Assembly (NCBI RefSeq): GCF_030020805.1
Contig: NZ_CP125098.1
Location: 1,220,001 to 1,284,000, forward strand
Origin: Paenibacillus sp. RC67
GTDB taxonomy: Bacteria; Bacillota; Bacilli; Paenibacillales; NBRC-103111
Direction of reading: 5' to 3'
Length of the DNA: 64,000 bases
Part shown: positions 17,548 to 25,545 of the stretch, piece by piece
Layout of the letters: each line of letters begins with the position of its first letter
Position numbering within the stretch: the first letter of the stretch is position 1
The notes under the pieces: model-generated
Database searches by the model: none
Seen by the model: only the letters and a program-made list of their open reading frames with translations
What the model was told of the DNA's origin: nothing
Translations under genes and position numbers: made by a program

Positions 17548-17591
17548 AATACAGGTTTAAGAGTCGCTTCGGCGGCTCTTAAACCTGTATT
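17548..17591 (+). terminator. Long UUCG-capped hairpin
   Basis: A 20-bp stem with a single wobble (17548-17567 with 17572-17591) closed by a TTCG tetraloop. No U-run follows, so it may be a terminator, an RNA-stability element or both. Confidence 0.7.
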
Positions 17592-18086
17592 GAAATGGAT
17601 TTACGATTGAATCGGTAAGAACTTAAGCTCATTCACATCAACAAATTAATATTGGATAATGACTACTCTATGTTTGCCATGTTACCTATGATCATGATCA
17701 TTATTTATGGGTTATTGCTGTTACTTGGAATCTATAGTCTTTATTTATAAAACTGGATTTTCGTGGAATAGCGGCGTTAGATATTTATCTGGATGAGAAG
17801 AGAAATAAACGTTAATAACACTCCAGACCTTGCGTTCTCCATTTACCTCTAACATTATGTCCCCAAGCTCCTTACATACTTTCATGTGTCTAATCTCATA
17901 AATCCCTAACAGGAATATTTCTTTATTTGTTGTGACTTATGTCTTAGTGAATTCCAGTGCACTAAAGAAATTGTCCACTATCGACTCGCAGGAAGCCATT
18001 CAGCAAACTTTGACTGAGGCTGCATTTGAAATGGATAAGCAATTATCGACTGCTAAATAAGATGCTGGTTGAGTAGTTAATTAGTT
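17592..18086. other. Decayed intergenic stretch with gene fragments
   Basis: No intact gene is visible. It contains the frameshifted small membrane ORF at 17670-17815 and an open frame without a ribosome site at 17902-18060 ending DKQLSTAK. A minus-strand frame at 17748-17888 (MKVCKELGDIML) overlaps them. I read the stretch as remnants of decayed genes. Confidence 0.4.
17670..17815 (+). pseudogene. Frameshifted small membrane protein
   Basis: The first frame gives a 26-aa hydrophobic start (MFAMLPMIMIIIYGLLLLLG). A one-base shift near 17741 continues as LFIKLDFRGIAALDIYLDEK, resembling the second half of a small Firmicutes membrane protein with a basic cytosolic tail. The recombined reading is about 49 aa. 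The family call is from memory and weak. Confidence 0.4.
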
Positions 18087-18722
18087 TTATTTTACATACT
18101 TTTCTTCTTGTGTCTTCTGATACTGCTTATTGGCTTTATAGGCAAAGATAAGGTACAAAAGAATCATGAGCGGAATGAGCATCCAGAAGAAGCCTCTAAA
18201 GAAAGCAAACGGCGTTTCAAACCAAAAGGCGCTCCAAAAGGAAGATCCGGTTTTTTCCCATAGTCCTGGTGTGTAATACAACAGTTTAGGATTCAGTAGT
18301 GCCCCTATTTTAATCGAGCCGGTTGAAACCAAAACAGCGAAGAGAGGAATAAATGTTGACGCGAGGGTCATCCACATATCCGATATCCGTTTATACCGGC
18401 CGGCTTTCGAATCGGCATCCGAGAAAATATCTTCATTTCCGCTCTCGTCGACTTTCATAAAATATTGCGCGCCGGAGCTTTTTGTTCCTGCAATATGCTT
18501 CCAGCCGCAATCCTCAAAAAGCGCCAGGTAATCTTCAAAATCTACCTTCTTTTTAAATGTGCGGTAATCGATTTTGATCGCAGCATGTTCAAGCGCAGCA
18601 GGTTGAAATTCGTATCCGAACGATGATTTATTAGTGAGCTGATATCCTTGCTTCGCCATCTCATTCAACCATTGCTCTTCTTTATCCAAATTAAGAAAAA
18701 ACTTATATTTTCTCATGTTCAT
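18087..18722 (-). CDS. DUF2812-domain membrane protein
   Basis: A 211-aa protein with the DUF2812 start RKYKFFLNLDKEEQWLNEMA and the domain typical of Bacillales (about residues 1-85), then two hydrophobic segments (about 115-135 and 180-197) and a basic tail. It starts 11 bp after the PadR gene, the usual partner in this family, where a PadR repressor and a DUF2812 protein are co-transcribed. The function of DUF2812 proteins is unknown; they look like membrane stress proteins. Confidence 0.85.
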   Translation of the reverse strand: MNMRKYKFFLNLDKEEQWLNEMAKQGYQLTNKSSFGYEFQPAALEHAAIKIDYRTFKKKVDFEDYLALFEDCGWKHIAGTKSSGAQYFMKVDESGNEDIFSDADSKAGRYKRISDMWMTLASTFIPLFAVLVSTGSIKIGALLNPKLLYYTPGLWEKTGSSFWSAFWFETPFAFFRGFFWMLIPLMILLYLIFAYKANKQYQKTQEEKYVK

Positions 18723-18733
18723 TCCTCCTGTTG

Positions 18734-19045
18734 TTAACCAAGAATAGGTTTTGTTACTTCAACCATATGAATCATTCGTTCTAAGTCGAGCTGCAAAATC
18801 TCTCTACCTTTATCTGTAATAGCGTAAACTTTGCGGCGGCTATCTTCGCTTTGGACAGGCTGTATAAATTTTAGCTTTAACAGGTTCTCGACCGCACCGT
18901 ACAGCGTGCCTGCAGCCATTCTGACTTGCCCGCCGCTAAGCTCCTCGACCTTTTGCATAATCAAGTAGCCGTGTGCAGGCTCCGTTAAAGCCAAGAGAAT
19001 ATAATAGACGGTTTCCGTGAGCGGTAAATGTTTATCGCGACTCAT
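18734..19045 (-). CDS. PadR-family transcriptional regulator
   Basis: A 103-aa winged helix-turn-helix protein of the PadR family, with LTEPAHGYLIMQKVEELSGG followed by the wing region MAAGTLYGAVENLLK and SRRKVYAITDKGRE, all typical. PadR proteins generally repress their own operon and are relieved by a small molecule. It is the first gene of an operon with the DUF2812 protein. A 15-bp inverted repeat upstream (19090-19104) is a candidate operator. Confidence 0.9.
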   Translation of the reverse strand: MSRDKHLPLTETVYYILLALTEPAHGYLIMQKVEELSGGQVRMAAGTLYGAVENLLKLKFIQPVQSEDSRRKVYAITDKGREILQLDLERMIHMVEVTKPILG

Positions 19046-19089
19046 ATGTGGCCTCCCTTTATTCAGCGAAACTATATATCGTGAAACTG

Positions 19090-19104
19090 TATAGTTATAC
19101 TATA
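19090..19104. promoter_or_regulatory. Candidate PadR operator
   Basis: TATAGT and ACTATA flank a 3-nt centre. More ACTGTATA/TATAC motifs lie on either side (19066-19125). The site is about 45 bp upstream of the padR-type gene and would overlap its promoter. Confidence 0.5.
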
Positions 19105-19265
19105 TACAATCCAACTGTATATTGCAATAGGAAAAAATCCGTACAGCGATAAGGCCATTTGTGGCTGCTCCGTTTTGGGTTTTTAAGCTTGGCGAGCTTT
19201 TCTCAAAGAGGACAATCCCTTATAATATAAAATGGTAACGTTTTCCTTATAGAAAGGAGCCGTCT

Positions 19266-19736
19266 ATGAACGTTAGAAGGTTTCAAGCTTCCGATATAAA
19301 CCAGATCGTCACCCTGTTCTATGAAACTGTACATTCGGTAAACGGCAGAGACTATTCACAAGAGCAGTTAGATGCATGGGCACCTGTAGACGAGCAAGCA
19401 CTTAAGCTGAAAGCTTGGGAAGAATCGATGAGCCGCAATATGACCTATGTTGCTGAGACTGGTGGAGTCATTACCGGTTTTTCGGATATGACGGTAGAGG
19501 GGCATCTGGATAGACTGTATGTTCATAAAGATTATCAAGGACAAGGCATTGCCTCTGCTTTGGTGGAGCGATTGGAGCAGGAAGCGAAACGGTGGGGTTT
19601 GACTGAAATAAATGTAGAAGCAAGCATTACGGCTAGACCTTTTTTTGAAAAAAGGGGATATCGGGTTATTGAATCTCAGGTTGTTGAGCGCAGAGGGGTA
19701 CAACTGGTTAATTATAAAATGCTAAAGAGCTTGTAA
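19266..19736 (+). CDS. GNAT-family N-acetyltransferase
   Basis: A 156-aa GNAT protein. The acetyl-CoA binding loop reads LYVHKDYQGQGIASALVERLE (about residues 79-98, with the Q-x-x-G-x-G/A motif), preceded by a beta strand and followed by the helix INVEASITARPFFEKRGYRV. GNATs of this size acetylate small molecules or protein N-termini in the cytoplasm. The ribosome site GAAAGGAGCCGTCT precedes the ATG. It is followed by a cupin and a cyclase gene in the same direction. The substrate is unknown. Confidence 0.85.
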   Translation: MNVRRFQASDINQIVTLFYETVHSVNGRDYSQEQLDAWAPVDEQALKLKAWEESMSRNMTYVAETGGVITGFSDMTVEGHLDRLYVHKDYQGQGIASALVERLEQEAKRWGLTEINVEASITARPFFEKRGYRVIESQVVERRGVQLVNYKMLKSL

Positions 19737-19790
19737 AGGGAAGAAGCTGCTAATTTCCATAGAGGTGGCAGCAAACATGGAGGCGTTAGG

Positions 19791-20228
19791 ATGAACCCAA
19801 TATCAGATGAAGAGGCGGCACTATTCGGAATAGCAACCAAATACGATCTCATGGACAATGGGGAGCGCAGGTTTCGCTTGAATTGCTCTTTGGACGGAAG
19901 CTCCTACTGTCGAACTGTTGCTTCAGACCAAGGTGCTTGGCAGAACAGTCACTATCATAAGTCTGTATCAGAATTGTACGTCGTTCAGTCGGGATGGATC
20001 GTCTATGCCAGCAAGAAGGAAAGCGAAATGAAATTGGGGATTCTGCGACAAGGAGATAACATCACCTTCCAGCCGGGGGTTCACCATAATATTTATTTGT
20101 CCTCTGATTCTGTTATCCATACGATCAAATATGGGGATTACTTGGAAAATGACTGGTTTTCATCTCCAGAGCTGGACAAGCTGACGAAGCATTTGGAACC
20201 TAAGACTCTTTTTTCACTTAGTGATTAA
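19791..20228 (+). CDS. Cupin-fold protein
   Basis: A 145-aa protein whose central half fits a small cupin: WQNSHYHKSVSELYVVQSGW (His-x-His with a following Glu as possible metal ligands) and FQPGVHHNIYLSSDS (second histidine cluster). Cupins of this kind bind metal and often act as dioxygenases or sugar-ligand sensors. The ribosome site is GGAGGCGTTAGG. Its stop abuts the next gene (cyclase), suggesting one transcription unit. Metal ligand assignment is by pattern. Confidence 0.7.
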   Translation: MNPISDEEAALFGIATKYDLMDNGERRFRLNCSLDGSSYCRTVASDQGAWQNSHYHKSVSELYVVQSGWIVYASKKESEMKLGILRQGDNITFQPGVHHNIYLSSDSVIHTIKYGDYLENDWFSSPELDKLTKHLEPKTLFSLSD

Positions 20229-20254
20229 TGGCTCCTAGAGCGGAGGAAATTTTA

Positions 20255-20872
20255 ATGAGAATCATAGACCTAACACAACCCATTCATGACGGAATGACGG
20301 TGTATCCTGGGGATGCTGAAACCGGGCTGGTCAGATCCAAGAAATTCCAACAGGACGGTTATACGAACCATCAGCTATCTATAAACATGCATGCAGGCAC
20401 TCACATTGACGGGCCCATGCATCTTGTGGACTGTGAAAAGTATCTGAATGATTTTCCTGTGGAAACCTTTATAGGGGAAGGCTGCCTGCTCGATGTTTCC
20501 CAAGAAAATACAATCGATTACAAGGTGGAATATGAGGAGCTTATTCAGCAGAAGCAAATCGTCCTCTTGTATACTGGGTACAATCAATACTATGGACAAC
20601 CCCGCTATTATACGGATCATCCTGTGCTGACCCTCCCTTTTGCAGAGCTGCTGGTACGGAAGCAAGTGAAAATGATCGGACTGGACTTTCCGTCGCCAGA
20701 TCAGTATCCCTTTGAAGTCCATAAGTATCTGTTCCAAAACGACATTCTGATTATTGAAAATTTGACGAATGTGGAGCAGCTGCTCCATGTAAAATCGTTT
20801 GAAGTTATAGCCCTGCCGTTATCTGTTAAGGCGGATTCCTCCATTGCTCGGGTTGTTGCGAGAGCAGAATAA
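20255..20872 (+). CDS. Cyclase-family protein (kynurenine formamidase-like)
   Basis: A 205-aa member of the cyclase family, with the metal-binding motif HAGTHIDGPMH (about residues 46-56) and the usual start IDLTQPIHDGMTVYPGD. Relatives include KynB, which hydrolyses N-formylkynurenine, and other amide or lactone hydrolases. The upstream in-frame ATG at 20228 lies inside the cupin gene's end; GGAGGAAATTTTA before ATG 20255 makes the later start more likely. Without other tryptophan-catabolism genes nearby the substrate stays open. Confidence 0.85.
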   Translation: MRIIDLTQPIHDGMTVYPGDAETGLVRSKKFQQDGYTNHQLSINMHAGTHIDGPMHLVDCEKYLNDFPVETFIGEGCLLDVSQENTIDYKVEYEELIQQKQIVLLYTGYNQYYGQPRYYTDHPVLTLPFAELLVRKQVKMIGLDFPSPDQYPFEVHKYLFQNDILIIENLTNVEQLLHVKSFEVIALPLSVKADSSIARVVARAE

Positions 20873-20960
20873 AGGAGGGAGCGTAAGCTGCTCTGTAGTT
20901 TAAACGAAGCTTGCCGTGTCGGATAACTTAACTTTTACAAAATAAGAAAGAGGGATCAGG

Positions 20961-21521
20961 ATGATCTATATCGCACTGCTGCGGGGGATTAATGTTGGCG
21001 GCAAAAATAAGGTCAAAATGGCTGATTTAAAGTGTACCCTGGAATTGATGGAAGGACTAAGCCGCGTGCAAACCTATATTCAAAGCGGCAATGTGCTGTT
21101 CGAATCAGATGAAGAACAAGGAACGCTGCGCCAACGAATCGAGCAGGAGCTGGAGAACGCTTTTGGCTTCGCTATCACTGTCGTTTTAAGAACTTTGGAA
21201 GAGCTGCGAGAGGTGGCAGCCCATTGTCCGTTCTCGGATGAGGAAATTGCCGAAGCGGATGCCGCGTCAGATGCAGAGAGCTTGTACGTAGCCTTTTTAC
21301 TGGAAGAGCCGTTACAGGAAAAGGTGGAACGACTGAAGCAGTACCAGAGTGAGGATGATAAATATCACGTTGCAGGACGGGATGTATACCTCTTATTCCG
21401 CTACAGTGTCCGTGATTCCAAATTGGCGATTAACCTTCATAAGCTGGATGTCCCGGTTACCGTTCGCAATTGGAAGACAGTCACTAAATTGTTGACTCTA
21501 GGAACGGCAATGGAGGCTTGA
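20961..21521 (+). CDS. DUF1697-domain protein
   Basis: A 186-aa protein with the typical DUF1697 start IYIALLRGINVGGKNKVKM and the internal pattern YIQSGNVLFES. The family is widespread in Firmicutes and actinobacteria and has no established function. GAGGGATCAGG precedes the ATG. A large hairpin terminator follows. Confidence 0.85.
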   Translation: MIYIALLRGINVGGKNKVKMADLKCTLELMEGLSRVQTYIQSGNVLFESDEEQGTLRQRIEQELENAFGFAITVVLRTLEELREVAAHCPFSDEEIAEADAASDAESLYVAFLLEEPLQEKVERLKQYQSEDDKYHVAGRDVYLLFRYSVRDSKLAINLHKLDVPVTVRNWKTVTKLLTLGTAMEA

Positions 21522-21570
21522 ATCGCGTCAAGATGGAGCGGCCCTATCTTTCTTAGGGAAGTAACGAATA

Positions 21571-21655
21571 GCAGGCCTACTTGTGAACTGTACTCCAATG
21601 ATTAGTCATCACTAACATTGAAGGTGCAGTTCACATGAGAGGTCTGCCTTTTTTT
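21571..21655 (+). terminator. Long-stem terminator after the DUF1697 gene
   Basis: GCAGGCCT through CCAATG (21571-21600) pairs with CATTG through GGTCTGC (21616-21647) with small bulges, followed by a run of seven T. It ends the upstream transcript just before the convergent MocR-type gene. Confidence 0.75.
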
Positions 21656-21666
21656 ATTCCAAGCCA

Positions 21667-23103
21667 TCATAGGGGCTCGTTGTTTCTTCTGCTAGTCCCT
21701 TTTAAAATCTCCGCTAGGGCTTTGACTCCCTCTACAATATCTGGTTCTGATACGTTACCGAATCCCATAATGAACCGGTCTTCATACTTTCCTTTGGCGA
21801 TTGTATATTTCTCCGCAGGATAAATGGTAATGTTCTGTTCCGCAAGCCGCGCAGTGGCATAGGAATCAAGTTTGTACTTGTTTAATTCGGCAACCAGATT
21901 CAGGCCCGCGGCATCGCCAGATATTCGGACCCCGCTGCCGAACGCTTCGGATAAGCTGGTGATGAGACGGTTTCGTCTTTTGCCATAGATGCGTTTCATA
22001 CGGGCGATATGCCGTTCCAAATGCTGTTCGGCTATGAACCTTGCCAGAGTAAGCTGGGGTAAGGTCGGGCTTTGCATATCTGCCAGTCGTTTCAGGCGCT
22101 GAAGAGGAGCGATCAGTTCGTTCGGCATTACCATGTAACCTATCCGAAGCGCGGGGAACAGGTTTTTACTGAACGTCCCGACATAGATGACGCGTTCTGC
22201 GTCCAGCTCTCTTAGAGCATGAACCGGCATTCCCGCATAGCGGAATTCACTGTCGTAATCATCCTCGATAACGTAACAACCGGTTTGTCTTGCGTACTCC
22301 AGAAGCTCCATACGGCGCCCTATCGACAGAATACTGCCAAAAGGAAATTGGTGCGAAGGAGTAACAAAGACGCACTTGGGTCGAACGGAAGACGGTATAT
22401 CCACGATTCGCAATCCATGGTCATCAACAGGAACCGGTATGATGTTAGCGCCGGTAGAAGCAAACATCTCATAAATGAAGGTAGCGGTAGGGTCTTCTGA
22501 TACCATGCTATCTCCGGGTTTCAATAAAAACCGGCACAGCAAAGCTATGCCTTGGGTAGCACCAGCCGTGATCATCACCTGAGAAGGGAGACATGTAATC
22601 CCTTTGGTATTTCGTAAGAGCTGACATATGGCTGTGCGGAGCTCTATATGGCCCTCGGTTTGGTCGTATCCGAATTCCCATGCAGCCATATTTTCAAATA
22701 CAGCCTGGGCGGTTTCCTTCCATTTTTTGCGAGGAATATGCTCCAGTGCCGGGAAACTTGGGCGAAAGTCAATGCGATGGAAGCCTGAAGAAGCTTTTAT
22801 AGAATCGGCAGCTCCAAGGGATAAACTTCTTTCCTGCTGCTGAGCCAGAAAAGGCCTTCGACCGCCTAAATCTACGACGTAGGTGCCTGAACCTTGTCTG
22901 CCTTCCAAATAGCCTTCAGCAATCAACTGCTCATAGACCTCTACGACAAGTGCCCGTGACACTCCGAATTCGCTTGCAAGATCTCTCGTTGACGGCAGTC
23001 TCCTGCCAGCCGGATAAATACCTTGAAAGATTCGTTCCCGAAGGAGGGTATAAATCTGCTTTGTTTTCGTCTGGGCAGTGTGGAAGTCGGGCTGTCTCGG
23101 CAT
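21667..23103 (-). CDS. MocR/PdxR-type GntR regulator with aminotransferase domain
   Basis: A 478-aa fusion. The N-terminal GntR winged helix (about residues 12-80) contains RRLPSTRDLASEFGVSRALV, and the C-terminal part (about 105-470) is a class I/II aminotransferase fold with the PLP lysine in GTFSKNLFPALRIGY. MocR-type proteins use PLP as a cofactor for sensing and often control vitamin B6, GABA or transport genes. The gene is divergent from an MFS exporter gene, with several TGGTA/TACCA half-sites in the gap. The regulated target is probably that exporter, inferred from context. Confidence 0.9.
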   Translation of the reverse strand: MPRQPDFHTAQTKTKQIYTLLRERIFQGIYPAGRRLPSTRDLASEFGVSRALVVEVYEQLIAEGYLEGRQGSGTYVVDLGGRRPFLAQQQERSLSLGAADSIKASSGFHRIDFRPSFPALEHIPRKKWKETAQAVFENMAAWEFGYDQTEGHIELRTAICQLLRNTKGITCLPSQVMITAGATQGIALLCRFLLKPGDSMVSEDPTATFIYEMFASTGANIIPVPVDDHGLRIVDIPSSVRPKCVFVTPSHQFPFGSILSIGRRMELLEYARQTGCYVIEDDYDSEFRYAGMPVHALRELDAERVIYVGTFSKNLFPALRIGYMVMPNELIAPLQRLKRLADMQSPTLPQLTLARFIAEQHLERHIARMKRIYGKRRNRLITSLSEAFGSGVRISGDAAGLNLVAELNKYKLDSYATARLAEQNITIYPAEKYTIAKGKYEDRFIMGFGNVSEPDIVEGVKALAEILKGTSRRNNEPL

Positions 23104-23129
23104 GAGGATGCCTCCTTGATCTAATATAA

Positions 23130-23182
23130 TTGGTATGCTTATTTTGATTGAAATGTGGTACTGATCGATACCAATCTACCAT
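23130..23182. promoter_or_regulatory. Candidate MocR operator region
   Basis: Four half-sites occur in this divergent gap: TGGTA at 23131-23135 and 23156-23160, and TACCA at 23169-23173 and 23177-23181. The outer and inner pairs form inverted repeats (for example ATTGGTAT with ATACCAAT). Arrays of such half-sites are typical of MocR regulators. Confidence 0.5.
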
Positions 23183-23234
23183 GATACTATGAATATTGCC
23201 AATGGAAAACAAACGTAGAAGGAAGGTGGAATCG

Positions 23235-24482
23235 ATGAGTCTTCCGTTGCAGCTTCAGAAAAGCAGCAGGAAGAGCAAGATGGCCGGTGGATTCATGATC
23301 TTAGCCCTCTTCATGGCTTCTTTAAATTTGCGGCCAGGGATCAGCAGCCTAGCTCCTGTCCTTGAGAACATCCGAGGAGAATTAGGAATGAGTGCTTCTG
23401 TTGCCAGCTTGCTAACATCTATTCCTGTCTTGTGCATGGGCTTTTTCTCACCGCTTTCTGTCAGAATCGCTGCACGTATCGGAATGGAGTGGGTTATTGC
23501 ATGGTCGCTCGTGCTAATCAGTGGGGGCACACTGCTGCGGCTAGTCGCACACTCCACGGTCTTTTTCCTGTTGACTGCGGTTCTGATAGGTTTGGGGATT
23601 GCAGCGATGGGGCCTTTATTATCGGGATTTATCCGTAGGCATTTCCTGCGCAATGTTCCTATGATGATCGCAGTTTACTCCATGGCTCTTTCCTTAGGGG
23701 CTGCACTAGGCTCCAGCTTATCCGTTCCCTTGCAAACGGTCTCCCATTCTTGGCGAATGTCGCTGGCTTTCTGGGCGGTATTGGCTGTGGCAGCAACACC
23801 GGTATGGTATGCTGTCGTCAGACAGAGAGACCAAGCTTCTGTGAGGACGAGGGATCTGGCTCAGGCAGCAAAGCTGCCATGGAGAAATAAGAGCGCTTGG
23901 CTGCTGACTCTGCACTTTGGGCTCATGGCATTCGTATTTTATTCGTTAATGGCATGGCTGTCTCCCATCATGGAAAGCATGGGGTATTCTCGCCTATATG
24001 CGGGAAATGTATTGACGATCTTTGCTGTGATTCAGATTCCTAGCAGCTGGGTTCTTCAAATGCTGCTGAAGCGGGTTCCATCCCGCTTGTTATGGCTGCT
24101 TACCGCATCGTTATTGCAGCTTATTGGATTTCTGCTGATTGTATGTACGACGTTTCCCTGGTTAGCGGCCATGCTGCTAGGTTTTGGTTCGGGGATGTTG
24201 TTTGCGCTTGGAACTTTGCTTCCGATCGATGCGGCTTCAAGTCCGCAGGAAGCGGCCTCTTTAGCTGCAATGACGCAATCTGCGGGATATATTATCGGGG
24301 CGTTAGGACCAATCCTTTTGGGCTGGATCAATGATATTACACATCAGTTTGGCTTGGCGATTCTACTATTGATCTTTGTCACACTTATGTTAATTTTGAT
24401 TCAGGTTCTTATTTACTATCGAAAATGGAACAATAGAATGGGACAAATCATAACTACCGACATTCGGGAGGGAATTCGATGA
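23235..24482 (+). CDS. MFS transporter, CynX/NimT-like
   Basis: A 415-aa MFS protein with twelve predicted membrane segments and the CynX/NimT family start LRPGISSLAPVLENIRGELG. Relatives export or import small organic compounds such as cyanate or 2-nitroimidazole. The upstream in-frame ATG at 23196 lacks a ribosome site, while ATG 23235 follows GGAAGGTGGAATCG. It overlaps the next gene by 4 nt (ATGA). Divergent from the MocR-type gene, which likely regulates it. Confidence 0.85.
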   Translation: MSLPLQLQKSSRKSKMAGGFMILALFMASLNLRPGISSLAPVLENIRGELGMSASVASLLTSIPVLCMGFFSPLSVRIAARIGMEWVIAWSLVLISGGTLLRLVAHSTVFFLLTAVLIGLGIAAMGPLLSGFIRRHFLRNVPMMIAVYSMALSLGAALGSSLSVPLQTVSHSWRMSLAFWAVLAVAATPVWYAVVRQRDQASVRTRDLAQAAKLPWRNKSAWLLTLHFGLMAFVFYSLMAWLSPIMESMGYSRLYAGNVLTIFAVIQIPSSWVLQMLLKRVPSRLLWLLTASLLQLIGFLLIVCTTFPWLAAMLLGFGSGMLFALGTLLPIDAASSPQEAASLAAMTQSAGYIIGALGPILLGWINDITHQFGLAILLLIFVTLMLILIQVLIYYRKWNNRMGQIITTDIREGIR

Positions 24483-25336
24483 AAATATTCGTAGCAGGTT
24501 CCACAGGGGTCATCGGTCGTTTACTGCTTCCCAAGCTGACCCAAGCGGGTCATGAAGTCATTGGAATGACGCATGACGAAGAACGGAGACCGCTCATTGA
24601 AGCTATGGGGGCAAAGCCTATGATAGTTGATGCGTTTGATCGCGAGGCTATGATAGCGGCAGTAGGGGAAGTGCGGCCGGATGCAATTATTCATCAACTT
24701 ACTTCGTTAAGTAACTGGAATTTCGCCGAGAATGCCAGGATTCGAATAGAAGGAACCCGCATCCTGGTGGATGCTGCCCAAGCTGCAGGGGTTAAGCTTA
24801 TGATTGCACAAAGTATCTCCTGGGCGTATGAGCCTGGCGATCATCCTGCGACAGAAGAAGTTCCTTTGGATATTCAGGCACCTCCGCCCCGCAAATCAAC
24901 GATAGAGGGAATTGTTGCATTGGAGAGGGCAGTAGCCGAACTACCGCATCACGTCATTCTCCGGTATGGAATGCTCTACGGACCAGATACTTGGTATGAC
25001 GCCAAGGGAGCCATTGCGAAAAAAGTCCGAGATGGCGAGCTGCCGGCAACCGACGGACTCACTTCGTTTCTTCATGTGGAGGACGCGGCCAATGCCGCTA
25101 TGCAGGCGCTGAAATGGCCTACAGGACCGGTAAACATCGTCGATGATGAGCCCGCTGCAGGCAAGGAGTGGCTGCCTGCGTATGCGCAAGCCCTTAATGC
25201 TCCTGTCCCTCCGTATACAACAGGAAGTAATCGAGGGGAACGAGGGGCATCGAACGCCAAAGCGCGGGGCGAGTTCGGGTGGGTACCGCTTTACCCTTCA
25301 TGGAGATCCGGATTTACCCAAAGCTTAAAAAAATGA
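24479..25336 (+). CDS. NAD(P)-dependent epimerase/dehydratase family protein
   Basis: A 285-aa short-chain-dehydrogenase-like protein with the nucleotide motif GSTGVIGRLLLPKL at residues 7-20 and a Rossmann pattern through the first 120 residues. A canonical YxxxK pair is not clear, so the reaction may be atypical. The 4-nt overlap with the MFS gene suggests joint production, perhaps modifying the transported compound. Substrate unknown. Confidence 0.8.
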   Translation: MKIFVAGSTGVIGRLLLPKLTQAGHEVIGMTHDEERRPLIEAMGAKPMIVDAFDREAMIAAVGEVRPDAIIHQLTSLSNWNFAENARIRIEGTRILVDAAQAAGVKLMIAQSISWAYEPGDHPATEEVPLDIQAPPPRKSTIEGIVALERAVAELPHHVILRYGMLYGPDTWYDAKGAIAKKVRDGELPATDGLTSFLHVEDAANAAMQALKWPTGPVNIVDDEPAAGKEWLPAYAQALNAPVPPYTTGSNRGERGASNAKARGEFGWVPLYPSWRSGFTQSLKK

Positions 25337-25354
25337 TCATAAGAGAATGGATAA

Positions 25355-25382
25355 AGGGCTGCCAATGGGCAGCCCTATTTTT
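25355..25382 (+). terminator. Rho-independent terminator
   Basis: A 9-bp perfect stem (AGGGCTGCC / GGCAGCCCT) with an AATG loop followed by ATTTTT. Confidence 0.85.
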
Positions 25383-25545
25383 AAACCTTCGTGGCTCTTA
25401 AAGTCAAGACCCCACTTTGTGAGGTTACTTTACCTAGTAGATTTATTAAGAATCGGCAGTGTATAATGCTTTTAGCTAAGATATGAATGACTCCACTCCC
25501 CTTTTATCGGTCTCTGTGACCTTATCCATTTACAAGGAGTGAACA

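Noticed and set aside
17748-17888. Minus-strand ORF MKVCKELGDIMLEVNG
   Set aside because: It is open and looks protein-like, but has no ribosome site and overlaps a plus-strand frame that resembles a known small membrane protein. I kept it only as a note under the decayed stretch.
19230-19245. cre-like site GGTAACGTTTTCC
   Set aside because: It deviates at several consensus positions and is likely chance.
24480-25336. Typical SDR with YxxxK
   Set aside because: The expected catalytic pair could not be located, so only the epimerase/dehydratase superfamily is called.
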